Source: UBA4722 sp044221135
Lineage (GTDB): Bacteria > Pseudomonadota > Gammaproteobacteria > DSM-16500
Length of the DNA stretch: 39,846 bases
NCBI GenBank assembly: GCA_044221135.1
Contig: JBGAPT010000016.1
Span: 1-39,846, forward strand
Direction: 5' to 3'
Below, one piece after another: positions 25,568 to 33,414 of this stretch. The translations under genes were made by a program, and so were the position numbers. Under the pieces are notes generated by a model. That model did no database searches and was not told the DNA's origin. It was given only the letters and a program-made list of their open reading frames with translations. Each line of letters begins with the position of its first letter. Position 1 is the stretch's first letter.

Positions 25568-26541
25568 GCATAAGCGATATAAAAAATGCCGTAGATAATG
25601 CCTCGATTGAATCTCCTGCTTCACTTGTTACAGTAGATTTAGGAAGTTTCTTAGCAATGCAATTACCACCGCGCGAATTAATTTTAAGCCCTTGGTTGCC
25701 CAAAGCAGGTTTATGTATGGTGCATGCTTTTCGCGGCATTGGAAAAACGCACTTGTCTCTGGGGGTGGCTCATGCTGTTGCAAAAGGTGGCGAATTTTTG
25801 GGTTGGACTGCTCCAATTCCAAGAAATGTACTCTTTGTGGATGGTGAAATGCCTGCTTCGACTTTGCAAGAACGTCTTGCCCGTATTGTCACTATGTCGG
25901 GTGACCCTAACTTGCCAGGTAAGTTAAAAATCATTACGCCTGATTTGCAACATGATGGCATTATGCCAGATATTGCGACAATAGAGGGGCAGAAGTTATT
26001 AAATCAGTCGATTTCAGAGGATGTTGAGTTAGTTATTTTAGATAACATTTCTTGTCTTGCGCCAGGCATTAAAGAAAATGATGCTGCTGACTGGGCGCCT
26101 ATTCAAAGCTGGGTGCTTTGGTTAAGAGCGCGGGGTACGTCTGTGCTACTGATTCATCATTCTGGCAAGAGTGGCGGTCAGCGAGGTACCTCTAAGAAGG
26201 AGGATGTCTTGGACACTGTAATTACGCTAGAGCGTCCTAAAGACTACGAATCAAGGCATGGTGCGAGATTCCTTGTCAAATATGAAAAAGCACGCGGCTT
26301 TTTTGGGGATGATGCGAGAACGTTTGAAGCACATTTGATTGATGTAAACGGCAAAGCAGTTTGGCAGATTAAGACGTTAGAAGAAAGCACCTATGAAAAA
26401 GTTTACTCTTTAGCAAATGATGGCTTGTCGCCAAAAGACATAACCCTTGAATTAGGTATCAATAAATCAAGCGTGAGTCGTCATTTATCGCGAGCTAGGC
26501 AAGAGGGATTGTTGTATAAAAAGGAGAGCCATCATGATTGA
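25564..26541 (+). CDS. RepA-like AAA ATPase / replicative helicase-type protein
   Basis: A 325-aa RecA-fold ATPase. The Walker A motif is FRGIGKTHLSLGVAHAVAKG, VLFVDGEMP gives the catalytic Glu region, Walker B is ELVILDNISCL, and LLIHHSGKSGGQRGTSKKED is the sensor region of the RepA/KaiC-DnaB group. A C-terminal helix-turn-helix (GLSPKDITLELGINKSSVSR) could bind DNA. The start overlaps the primase stop as ATGA. Together with the primase it should open and prime the origin, possibly at the repeat cluster just downstream. Confidence 0.92.
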   Translation: MSISDIKNAVDNASIESPASLVTVDLGSFLAMQLPPRELILSPWLPKAGLCMVHAFRGIGKTHLSLGVAHAVAKGGEFLGWTAPIPRNVLFVDGEMPASTLQERLARIVTMSGDPNLPGKLKIITPDLQHDGIMPDIATIEGQKLLNQSISEDVELVILDNISCLAPGIKENDAADWAPIQSWVLWLRARGTSVLLIHHSGKSGGQRGTSKKEDVLDTVITLERPKDYESRHGARFLVKYEKARGFFGDDARTFEAHLIDVNGKAVWQIKTLEESTYEKVYSLANDGLSPKDITLELGINKSSVSRHLSRARQEGLLYKKESHHD

Positions 26542-26971
26542 TACACTGGAAAGTTGCACGGTTGCTTCCACTATAACATGCAACAGTGCAACTACACCGC
26601 TTGTAAGTGCAACAGTATGTGCAACAAATAATGCAACTGTAGATTTGCTTGCCTTATCTATTGAAGTGTTAAGGCGTAATGAATGCAACCAGCGCTGCAA
26701 CTTAGGTGCAACCAGCCGGTTGCATAGGCATGCGAGTGAGAGCATTCAGAAAAATTGTGTGGTTGCATTGCCTAAAGAGCGCAACGCTGCAACTCAAGAA
26801 CTCTATTCTGTAATCAAGCAGATTAGCGCTGGTTATGGGGGTGACGAGGAGCAATGTTTAGAAGAATATTTTGAGGAGGTTCTTCGTGATTGGTCATATG
26901 ATATGGATAGAGCAATAGCATGCTTTCGCGATGTAGCGAAGCGAATTCCCTCTGTTAATAACAGTAGATAA
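26534..26971 (+). CDS. Small element protein whose gene carries the hexamer cluster
   Basis: A 145-aa product overlapping the ATPase gene by eight bases, with GGAG before its ATG. The first 80 residues are an odd composition of Cys, Asn, Ala and Thr (TCNSATT, VCATNNATV), dictated by repeated TGCAAC hexamers in the DNA. The C-terminal 60 residues look like a normal acidic helical domain (YGGDEEQCLEEYFEEVLRDW). So the N-terminal half seems to be shaped by DNA sites rather than by protein needs. Function is unknown, perhaps replication control. Confidence 0.75.
   Translation: MIDTLESCTVASTITCNSATTPLVSATVCATNNATVDLLALSIEVLRRNECNQRCNLGATSRLHRHASESIQKNCVVALPKERNAATQELYSVIKQISAGYGGDEEQCLEEYFEEVLRDWSYDMDRAIACFRDVAKRIPSVNNSR
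26553..26793. repeat. Cluster of twelve TGCAAC/GTTGCA hexamers, candidate iteron origin
   Basis: Exact copies start at 26553, 26579, 26587, 26608, 26620, 26632, 26684, 26696, 26707, 26719, 26762 and 26788, on both strands. Two groups (26608-26637 and 26684-26724) are spaced 11-12 bp, close to one helical turn, as in plasmid and phage iterons. They lie directly downstream of the primase and ATPase genes. Confidence 0.65.
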
Positions 26972-26984
26972 CAGGAGTTACTGG

Positions 26985-27410
26985 ATGAAATTTCAATCTG
27001 GCTCAAGTGGCAACCCTGATGGGCGACCTAAAGGTAGTGGTCATAGGCAGCAGCTATTTAAAAGCTTGGTTGAGCCATATCAAGATGCACTATTTGATAC
27101 GGCAATTAAGCTTGCACTTGCTGGTAATGAACCTATGTTAGGTTTGTTTCTTGAGCGCATGTTGCCTGCGAAGCCTACAGATGATGCTATCGCTATGGCT
27201 ATGCCAGAAGGAGCAAAATATACAGTGGAATTGCTTGCTCATGGCGAATCAATATTGCAGGCTGTTTACCGAGGTGAGATGACGCCCAATCAGGGTGGTT
27301 CGCTTTTGGCGTGCTTGGAGGCGCAGAGAAAAAACATTGAAACCACTGAGCTTGCTCAGAGACTTGCAGAGATAGAACGGACACTAAAACTTAGGAAAAA
27401 GGAGAAATAA
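26985..27410 (+). CDS. DUF5681-domain protein
   Basis: The 141-aa protein begins with the DUF5681 signature FQSGSSGNPDGRPKGSGHR, often found in small proteins of phages and integrative elements. The rest is helical, ending with a coiled-coil stretch (ETTELAQRLAEIERTLKL). The domain occurs beside terminase-like or replication genes, but its function is not known; a DNA-binding role is plausible from the Arg/Gly-rich N-terminus. The ATG has AGGAG and follows the previous gene by 13 bp. Confidence 0.85.
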   Translation: MKFQSGSSGNPDGRPKGSGHRQQLFKSLVEPYQDALFDTAIKLALAGNEPMLGLFLERMLPAKPTDDAIAMAMPEGAKYTVELLAHGESILQAVYRGEMTPNQGGSLLACLEAQRKNIETTELAQRLAEIERTLKLRKKEK

Positions 27411-27413
27411 ATC

Positions 27414-27974
27414 ATGCGACAGATACAAGACCAACAGTATAGCAAATTCACCCCCATGGAACGTACCCATCTCACGTTAGCGGCTTTGGCACGTGGTGAT
27501 GTGAGCGAGGCTGATCGCTTATGGGAAATTTGTCCGCGATATAAATATGAAATGTATGATATTGAATATACCCAACGTGTTAATGCGTTGCTTATGCTGG
27601 GCGCGATATTTTTTGAAAAATGTGTCTGGCATTACAACCTTATTAAAAAAGCTGATACGTTTATCATGTGTTCTGAGCAAGAGTTGGAGCATGAAGAAAA
27701 GGAAGGCTTTGAAGGCTTGGCAAGTCAAACCCGACGATTAATAGAGCTTGCTAGCAGAGTGCACGATGCGCATGTCTCTCAGATCAAAGGATTATTCGAA
27801 GGATTTAAACAATTTTGTGCTGATTCTAGCATTGATGGTGAAGCCGTATTAAAAACGGTTCCTATCAAAGAGTGTTGCTGTGATCTTGATTTATTGCTTG
27901 TGTCCGATGCTGAGTTAAGTACCCAGTACACGATGCAGATGAAAAACTTTTTTTGTGAGCAGTGGTCTTTTTAA
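27414..27974 (+). CDS. Orphan 186-aa protein, last gene of the element's plus-strand operon
   Basis: Family not recognised. It is a soluble helical protein with seven cysteines, including an ECCCD cluster near residue 155. It starts three bases after the DUF5681 stop, with GGAG ten bases before the ATG, so the two are coupled. The motif SKFTPMERTHLTLAALARGD near the N-terminus resembles small proteins that accompany DUF5681 genes on other islands, by impression only. Its stop lies eight bases from the convergent minus-strand gene. Confidence 0.75.
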   Translation: MRQIQDQQYSKFTPMERTHLTLAALARGDVSEADRLWEICPRYKYEMYDIEYTQRVNALLMLGAIFFEKCVWHYNLIKKADTFIMCSEQELEHEEKEGFEGLASQTRRLIELASRVHDAHVSQIKGLFEGFKQFCADSSIDGEAVLKTVPIKECCCDLDLLLVSDAELSTQYTMQMKNFFCEQWSF

Positions 27975-27982
27975 GGCATAAC

Positions 27983-28327
27983 TTAGTTTAACTTGTAAGG
28001 GTTATCTTTCCCTTTGCTACCCCTTGCCCGTAATAAAACATCATCAAACATCTTTGCTTTTTCTTCTAAAGATAAATCTTCGCAGGTATCTATGAAATAT
28101 TTAGGAGTGCCTTTTCTAATGTAATCTCGAATTGCCTCTGATATCCTTTTTTCACGCAAAATTAACTTATCATTTTTAGTATCGCTAATGCGCGCCAATA
28201 ACTCAGACTCTATTTTTAGCCAATTTTCTGCTTGATCTCGTATAGATTTTTTATAATAAATATGTGATATTCCCCAGGTAGCTAATGCTGATGCTACTGC
28301 TACAATGATATTGATAAAAATATCCAT
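27983..28327 (-). CDS. Small membrane-anchored protein, 114 aa
   Basis: One N-terminal membrane helix (IFINIIVAVASALATWGISH, residues 3-22) is followed by a charged cytoplasmic coiled domain. The ATG has AGGAA. Family not recognised. It is the last gene of the minus-strand cargo group. Small anchored proteins in this position may act in superinfection exclusion, but nothing here shows it. Confidence 0.7.
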   Translation of the reverse strand: MDIFINIIVAVASALATWGISHIYYKKSIRDQAENWLKIESELLARISDTKNDKLILREKRISEAIRDYIRKGTPKYFIDTCEDLSLEEKAKMFDDVLLRARGSKGKDNPYKLN

Positions 28328-28350
28328 ATAAAATTCCTAGAAAAATTTTT

Positions 28351-28367
28351 TGCTGTAAATTACAGCA
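28351..28367. promoter_or_regulatory. 17-bp palindrome beside an A/T-run
   Basis: TGCTGTAA-A-TTACAGCA lies between two minus-strand cargo genes, next to AAAAATTTTT. It could be a terminator of the upstream gene or an operator for the 114-aa gene. Confidence 0.4.
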
Positions 28368-28443
28368 TTCTTTCTACCTATTTGCTTAATTCATTTGCTA
28401 ATTTTGCACAAAACCGTTTTGCTTGCATGTTTTTTTCTTTTTA

Positions 28444-28716
28444 TTATGAACAGCGCTTCCAATCAGTAAAGTCCGTTATTTCTTCTGATTTCAGGTTGGC
28501 GAATACATCATCTTTTGCCTGTTTATCATCACGAAATACTTTCATGTAGCACCGCGGGTTATCATTGCCAGAAGTAAATATTAATACAATTTGATATTCG
28601 GTAAAATGGTCTCCCGTGTCTGCGTCAACATCGCGTATTTCGTCTTTATAATATTTATAAGTATTATTCTCATTTTTAAACTCAAATTCATCTCCGGTGT
28701 GAATTAGGATTTGCAT
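28444..28716 (-). CDS. Orphan small protein, 90 aa
   Basis: Starts MQILIHTGDEF at an ATG preceded by a perfect AGGAGG; a longer frame upstream has no such site. It is acidic (pairs of Asp/Glu throughout), soluble, and probably beta-rich. Family not recognised. It belongs to the minus-strand cargo group. Its acidity could suit a DNA-mimic or inhibitor role, which is speculation. Confidence 0.7.
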   Translation of the reverse strand: MQILIHTGDEFEFKNENNTYKYYKDEIRDVDADTGDHFTEYQIVLIFTSGNDNPRCYMKVFRDDKQAKDDVFANLKSEEITDFTDWKRCS

Positions 28717-28837
28717 AATTATCCTCCTGGCAGTTGCGTGTATGTTGTGTGTATATGGAATTTTTCTCATGACCATCCTGCAATAAGCTCATAATCTATC
28801 TTTACCTCGTTAAGAATGGCATATTTTAAATTAAAGC

Positions 28838-29509
28838 TCATCTTTGGTTGTCTGCCTGCTGGTTCATATAAGGTAAAACTATTTTTAAAAGTATTTCCTG
28901 TCCATAACCATGATATATTCGATATAGTATATCAAGCCTAACTGAAGTATTTCCTCCTGTAAGGTCAATATTATCAATTTTGTGATTCTGAATTAAATCA
29001 TTTATATCGTTTTCCCAAATGTTTATATCCATCAACAGTGAGCTTGTGATTATCCAACAGCACATTTCTTTTTCTATTTTTTGTGAGCTAGTAATACAAT
29101 CAAGGCTTGCTTTAGCTAATTTAATTTCATTATGTAATTCATATAGATTGTGTTCTGGGTTGTCATAATATGATTTTATGTTTTTAAGTTGTTGATCGGC
29201 TACATTTTTGTTGAATTCGCCGTTTTTATTAACTATACCGCCAGTAGGATGATATATATAATTTTCTTGTTTTTCAAAGTTGCTCATACTGATATCGCTA
29301 AGTTCTGGTAATACTGCATTTAATTCATTTAAATTATTTAGTAACTTTTCTGCTATTTTAATTCTCTCACTCCTAGAGCTTCCGTTAAAACTATCTAATA
29401 ACAGTTTCTTTGGCATCGTATCGTTATTTAGAATAATGGTTTGAGTATTGGCAGGTATACTAACAAGTATGGTAATAAATAGTGGTGCAAGGAGATATAA
29501 TTTTTTCAT
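28838..29509 (-). CDS. Periplasmic orphan protein with signal peptide, 223 aa
   Basis: Residues 1-22 are a typical Sec signal (KKLYLLAPLFITILVSIPA, then NTQ cleavage region). The mature part is helical and rich in Asn/Leu, with no motif I recognise. The ATG has AAGGA eleven bases upstream. It is 22 bp downstream of the 110-aa gene and probably in one operon with it and the lipoprotein gene. Confidence 0.75.
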   Translation of the reverse strand: MKKLYLLAPLFITILVSIPANTQTIILNNDTMPKKLLLDSFNGSSRSERIKIAEKLLNNLNELNAVLPELSDISMSNFEKQENYIYHPTGGIVNKNGEFNKNVADQQLKNIKSYYDNPEHNLYELHNEIKLAKASLDCITSSQKIEKEMCCWIITSSLLMDINIWENDINDLIQNHKIDNIDLTGGNTSVRLDILYRIYHGYGQEILLKIVLPYMNQQADNQR

Positions 29510-29531
29510 GTATTATCTGTCCTTATGGCCT

Positions 29532-29864
29532 TCATTTATTCATATCTTTATTCAATTCAGAAATAAATTCCTCAATATTAATGGTGTCTGCAAAATCTTT
29601 ACAATGTTTTAGATGTCGTGGTTCTTGTGAAATGCGGAGAGGATTTTCTAAAGCCAACAAAAGAGAAAATTTACAAGAATCTAACCAATTAATTTTATAG
29701 GCTGAAACAGCTTCAGCAAGTCTGATTTTTTGCCAATCAGTTATTTTTCCACAAGCAGATATTAAATCATAGGTGTAATTAATCAGTTCTTTTAATTGTT
29801 GAGTTGCCTGGGGGGTTCTGGTTACTAAATTATCCAGTGCTTCTAATATTTTTTCTTCTGTCAT
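29532..29864 (-). CDS. Orphan 110-aa helical protein
   Basis: An all-helical soluble protein starting MTEEKILEALD at an ATG with GGAG nine bases upstream. Family not recognised. It sits 17 bp after the lipoprotein gene and 22 bp before the periplasmic protein gene, so the three form an operon. Confidence 0.75.
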   Translation of the reverse strand: MTEEKILEALDNLVTRTPQATQQLKELINYTYDLISACGKITDWQKIRLAEAVSAYKINWLDSCKFSLLLALENPLRISQEPRHLKHCKDFADTINIEEFISELNKDMNK

Positions 29865-29881
29865 TTTTGATGCACTCCATT

Positions 29882-30388
29882 TTATTTTTGTTGAGGATTT
29901 ATATAGCTCAATATTTCTTTTGCATTGTAAGCATTTAATGATCCAGCAGGTTTTCCACCTTTAAACATCTTGATAACGACAGTTGCTTGAAATCGTCGAG
30001 TAGTGAATGTCTGTCCAGGTTGATAATAGCCGGAAGTTGTTGAAATGGCATATCCAGTATTGCCATAAATATTTACATTGGTGTTGGTATATCCATTATA
30101 AGTGCCAGGGGTCGTGAATGAACTATAAGTGGGAGTAGTATCACCCCCAGCAATTACAAAGTAATCATAACCATCATTCAGTGTTACTTGAGCGCAGCGG
30201 TACAGCATGTCATTTTCAACGGTTTCTCTGGATGTATGGCCGTTTCCATAAAAAGTAACCCTAGCAGTGTTTGAGTCTATTCGCGAATCGGTGTATCCAC
30301 CCATAAAACTTTTAGGCTGATACGGTGTGGCGCAAGAAATAAGGAGGGTTATTGTAGTCAGGATTGCTGTGATCTTGATACATCCCAT
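29882..30388 (-). CDS. Lipoprotein of the CC0125/CC1285-like family
   Basis: The signal ends in the lipobox LLISC, with Cys19 as the lipidation site, followed by ATPYQPKSFMGGYTDSRID. The mature domain contains FYGNGHTSRETVENDMLYRC and DGYDYFVIAGG, which match the CC0125/CC1285 lipoprotein family as I recall it. The second half is Gly/Tyr/Thr-rich. The ATG has AAGGAG, and a TATAAT lies about 30 bp upstream. It leads the cargo operon. An envelope change that affects phage or host contact is a reasonable guess. Confidence 0.82.
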   Translation of the reverse strand: MGCIKITAILTTITLLISCATPYQPKSFMGGYTDSRIDSNTARVTFYGNGHTSRETVENDMLYRCAQVTLNDGYDYFVIAGGDTTPTYSSFTTPGTYNGYTNTNVNIYGNTGYAISTTSGYYQPGQTFTTRRFQATVVIKMFKGGKPAGSLNAYNAKEILSYINPQQK

Positions 30389-30461
30389 AACGTTACTCCT
30401 TGTATGGATGGGTCAATGATCTAATTATACACCTGAATGTGCATGAGTAGACTGATATGCC

Positions 30462-30485
30462 TTCTACATTGCTTCTACATGGGAA
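30462..30485 (+). repeat. Second copy of the 24-bp arm-type repeat
   Basis: Differs from 20906-20929 at one position (C for A). It is 39 bp inside attR, in direct orientation. Confidence 0.6.
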
Positions 30486-30523
30486 TTTTTAATTTTGTGT
30501 GGGTGTTTCTAATCACTTGATTG

Positions 30524-30571
30524 TACTGGCTCCCCGAACTGGACTCGAACCAGTGACCTAATGATTAACAG
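30524..30571 (-). repeat. attR: 3' half of tRNA-Asn
   Basis: Identical to 20736-20783. The bases beyond the anticodon loop (TCGGT) do not pair with the 3' stem TCATT, and no TCCCCGA acceptor 5' strand follows. This copy is therefore also a scar rather than the intact tRNA gene. Confidence 0.9.
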
Positions 30572-30789
30572 ACCGATTTGGCAACCTTAGTACTTATTAT
30601 AAATCAACACCTTACGATGATTTGGCTACATCAAAGCTGTTCTAATTAGCTCATAATAGCAGATATCATATCTTGGTTTGCTACAAATTTACTACAGTCG
30701 TATATGTAGCAAAATATTGCGAAAACTTATTTTAATTATCAGTGAATTGCTGCTTAAATAGCAATTCGAAGAGCATACATGTTTGAGCA

Positions 30790-30848
30790 TTGGCAATTAT
30801 TCTATTAACGACTATAATCATTTTAACAGCCTATTTTAGGCTGTTAAA
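30790..30848 (+). promoter_or_regulatory. Promoter and palindromic operator of the abiE operon
   Basis: TTGGCA (30790-30795) and TATAAT (30813-30818) are spaced 17 bp, a near-ideal sigma-70 promoter. A perfect 12-bp inverted repeat, TTTAACAGCCTA with a 3-base spacer, spans 30822-30848 and covers the expected transcription start. AbiEi antitoxins are known to repress their own operon by binding inverted repeats, so this is the likely operator. Confidence 0.85.
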
Positions 30849-30863
30849 CAGATCGGAGCCGTT

Positions 30864-31658
30864 ATGAGTTTTAGCGATTACATCAATGATCTTGTGAGGC
30901 ATGGTAAGTGCAGTTTTACCGTTCAACAAGCTCAATCGGCCCTAAATAAATCGGCAGGAGCAATTTATTCTTCTGTAAAACATCTGCTTACCAAAAATGA
31001 ATTAGCTACTCCCGCTAAAGGATTCTATGTCATTGTACCGCCAGAATATCAAATCTTAGGATGCTTACCGGCAGAACATTTCATTCCTTATCTGATGGAG
31101 TATTGGCAATGCCCTTACTATGTAGGGTTACTCACTGCTGCGAGCTATCATGGCGCCACACATCAAGCGATACAGGCTTTCCAAGTAATGATTCAAGGAC
31201 GCAGTAGACCTCAAATTCTATGTGGAAAAATAAAGATTCGTTTTATTGCCAATCGACATTTGAACGTAACTCCAGTACAAAGCATCTCTACTGCTAAAAG
31301 CACGCTCAAGGTATCCACTCCCGAAGGCACTGCAATGGATTTACTCAATTATTCTCAGCAATCGGGTGGATTAAATCATATTGCTACCGTCCTTGCTGAA
31401 CTTCAGGAAAGTATGAAGCCAGATCAGTTGCTTGCTCTTGCTAAAAGCCAACCGACTCACGCATGGAAACAGCGGCTTGGATATTTGTTGGAAGTGATAA
31501 ACGCTATCGAATTAGCAGCGGTATTAAAAAAATATTTAGCGCAACAAAAACGCGTTGATTATATTCCTCTAATGCGAGATTTAGAGGAGCTTACTGAGTC
31601 ACCACGAAATGCAACCTGGAAAATTATTGAAAATGCAGCTGTGGAGAGTGACATATGA
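30864..31658 (+). CDS. abiEi: AbiEi antitoxin / autorepressor (type IV toxin-antitoxin)
   Basis: A 264-aa protein with an N-terminal winged helix (SFTVQQAQSALNKSAGAIYS, KNELATPAKGFYVIVPPEY) and the AbiEi core (YYVGLLTAASYHGATHQAIQ, STPEGTAMDLLNY). It neutralises AbiEii without direct complex formation and represses the operon. The ATG has GGAG. It ends in a 4-bp overlap with abiEii. The length is usual for the family. Confidence 0.94.
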   Translation: MSFSDYINDLVRHGKCSFTVQQAQSALNKSAGAIYSSVKHLLTKNELATPAKGFYVIVPPEYQILGCLPAEHFIPYLMEYWQCPYYVGLLTAASYHGATHQAIQAFQVMIQGRSRPQILCGKIKIRFIANRHLNVTPVQSISTAKSTLKVSTPEGTAMDLLNYSQQSGGLNHIATVLAELQESMKPDQLLALAKSQPTHAWKQRLGYLLEVINAIELAAVLKKYLAQQKRVDYIPLMRDLEELTESPRNATWKIIENAAVESDI

Positions 31659-32470
31659 TTCCCGAATATTGTTTAACCGAATGGCGCCAACAAGTGTCAT
31701 GGGTAAGAGACTACCAAGTCGAACAGGACTTGATCATCAGTTGTGTCCTCGTTTCGTTATACGAAAACCCCAAAATAAAAGATAATTTAGTTTTCCGTGG
31801 TGGCACTGCGTTACATAAGCTCTATATAAAGCCCGCTGCACGCTATAGTGAAGATATCGACCTAGTGCAAATTAAGTCAGCGCCCATTGGTGGAATGCTT
31901 AATGAAATACGCACTTCATTGAGTTGGTTAGGGGAACCCGCACGCAAGTTAACAGAACGTAGCGCAAAATTATTCTATCGCTATACTGCTAATGACAATA
32001 CTCAAAAAAAGTTGAAAATTGAAATTAACACCACTGAACACTTTCATATTTTCGATTTTGTTGATTATGAATTTTCTGTTGTTAACTCTTGGTTTACTGG
32101 GCAGTCAGCACTACGTACTTATCAACTAAATGAATTAATGGGTAAAAAAATAAGAGCTCTTTATCAGCGTCGAAAGGGTAGAGATTTATTTGACCTTTGG
32201 ATTGTGATTAGGGATAACTTAATCGATCCTGATATTGTATTAAAAGTCTTCCTAGCACATTGTAATAAAGACAATCAAAATGTCACTCGTGCTTTATTTG
32301 AAAAAAATTTACATGAAAAAATTCGATTTGATGATTTTCGGCATGATATTTTGGACTTGCTTGCTGAAGGTAATGATTGGTCTTTTGAGCATGCGTATGA
32401 TGTAGTCAAAAATAAATTGATTTTCTTGTTGCCTGGCGAACCCTGGAGATCGAGATCAAGTGTGTTGTAA
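31655..32470 (+). CDS. abiEii: AbiEii nucleotidyltransferase toxin
   Basis: A 271-aa DNA polymerase-beta-like nucleotidyltransferase. The motif VFRGGTALHKLY, then SEDIDLVQ with its two Asp residues, is the catalytic signature; ELMGKKIRALYQRRKGRDLFDLW is the second conserved block with the Lys and Asp. Related toxins modify tRNA 3' ends or block translation during phage infection. Start and stop overlap as ATGA with abiEi. All key motifs look intact. Confidence 0.95.
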   Translation: MIPEYCLTEWRQQVSWVRDYQVEQDLIISCVLVSLYENPKIKDNLVFRGGTALHKLYIKPAARYSEDIDLVQIKSAPIGGMLNEIRTSLSWLGEPARKLTERSAKLFYRYTANDNTQKKLKIEINTTEHFHIFDFVDYEFSVVNSWFTGQSALRTYQLNELMGKKIRALYQRRKGRDLFDLWIVIRDNLIDPDIVLKVFLAHCNKDNQNVTRALFEKNLHEKIRFDDFRHDILDLLAEGNDWSFEHAYDVVKNKLIFLLPGEPWRSRSSVL

Positions 32471-32575
32471 ATATTGAGGCTATTTAAACCTTGACACTGA
32501 AACAGTATATAAAAAACAATCGAATAAAATATCCAATTACTTTAGAAAGTGTCATATAGAAAAAGACTCGGTTGA

Positions 32576-32998
32576 TTACTTCCCCGACAAAATTGCTATG
32601 AACAAAAGAAGAGTACCCAATGAGTATAGCTCTCTAAACCAGTATTTGTTTATAGTTTCTATGATGGATTTACCACTATGTGTTTGAATTTCCCATCCTA
32701 GTTGACCAAATGCGGCATGAGTCAGAAGCATAGCAGAAATAATCGCAAAATAAGGAGCATTTGTAATACCAATGTAATGCGCTATGGGTAACGCAACAAT
32801 GAATAATACAATTATCAACAATACTGATTTAAGTTGCCGCCATCTAAATGTAGATAACCCTTCCCTAAAATTATTAATACATTTCTCATCTGATATTTTC
32901 ATAAAATTAGCTGCAAAGTTTACTAAATAATCTGTCGAAATTATTGGAATAGGTATTAAAAATAATAAAACAATAGGGAACCAATCTTTACGATCCAT
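32576..32998 (-). CDS. Membrane protein, 140 aa
   Basis: Starts MDRKDWFPIV at an ATG with GGAGG five bases upstream; a 20-residue longer frame is less well supported. Three or four membrane helices are visible: WFPIVLLFLIPIPIIS, LKSVLLIIVLFIVALPIAHY, APYFAIISAMLLTHAAF and YSLGTLLLFIAILSG. Family not recognised. It is convergent with abiEii. Confidence 0.7.
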   Translation of the reverse strand: MDRKDWFPIVLLFLIPIPIISTDYLVNFAANFMKISDEKCINNFREGLSTFRWRQLKSVLLIIVLFIVALPIAHYIGITNAPYFAIISAMLLTHAAFGQLGWEIQTHSGKSIIETINKYWFRELYSLGTLLLFIAILSGK

Positions 32999-33136
32999 AT
33001 CATCCTCCAAATTACTATTTAACATTGACGAAAGTGACAAAAACGGGTTTTGAAACAATTTTTTATTTTAATAGGTGGTTCTAAGGGCATTATAATGTTC
33101 GTTACTATCAGATAATTGCTTATTCCCGAAATATTT

Positions 33137-33400
33137 TTACATCACCTGAATAAAATTTCTTGAATTGAGCGATGTTGCTATAGTGTTTGAATGACCACCA
33201 ATTAAGGTGGCAATTGTAATAGCCTGATACAAGTCTTTTAATTCACTTTGGTGTCGCTTGGTTAGCTCAACTAATATGTTGCGATAAGTTTCTTCTTGAT
33301 TTTTGATTGCTTGAGAAAGTTTCAGGCTTGCCCAAGAATAAATGGCGATAGCAACAGTGGCTATTGCAGTAATAACGATAGAGACTAGCACCCAATCCAT
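33137..33400 (-). CDS. Small membrane-anchored protein, 87 aa
   Basis: One N-terminal helix (VLVSIVITAIATVAIAIYSW) is followed by a coiled-coil-like charged part. The ATG has AAGGAG. Its promoter region is interrupted by the left end of an IS element at 33415. Family not recognised. Expression may now depend on the IS. Confidence 0.65.
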   Translation of the reverse strand: MDWVLVSIVITAIATVAIAIYSWASLKLSQAIKNQEETYRNILVELTKRHQSELKDLYQAITIATLIGGHSNTIATSLNSRNFIQVM

Positions 33401-33414
33401 GGGAAACTCCTTCC

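Larger units (their letters stand above)
20736..30571. mobile_element. Integrated element of about 9.8 kb with P4-type integrase, bounded by tRNA-Asn half repeats
   Basis: Two identical 48-bp direct repeats (20736-20783 and 30524-30571) mark the ends. The integrase gene sits at the left end and reads inward. A plus-strand early module follows: DUF1016 protein, orphan, AlpA-like regulator, primase, ATPase, iteron-containing gene, DUF5681 protein and orphan. A minus-strand cargo group fills the right third. There are no capsid, tail or conjugation genes, so it resembles a satellite or mobilisable island with its own replication initiators. Excision and replication ability are inferred. Confidence 0.88.
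30389..30863. other. 475-bp region holding the right end of the element and the AbiE promoter
   Basis: From left to right it contains the lipoprotein promoter, the second arm repeat, attR, about 220 bp of AT-rich DNA with TACTACA/CTACAAA-like motifs near 30680-30710 (perhaps arm sites of an older element), and the promoter-operator of abiE. No gene was seen. Confidence 0.6.

Noticed and set aside
26553..26793. CRISPR array
   Set aside because: The repeated unit is a 6-mer in both orientations with irregular 8-50 bp spacing, inside an ORF; no 24-40 bp direct repeats and no cas genes.
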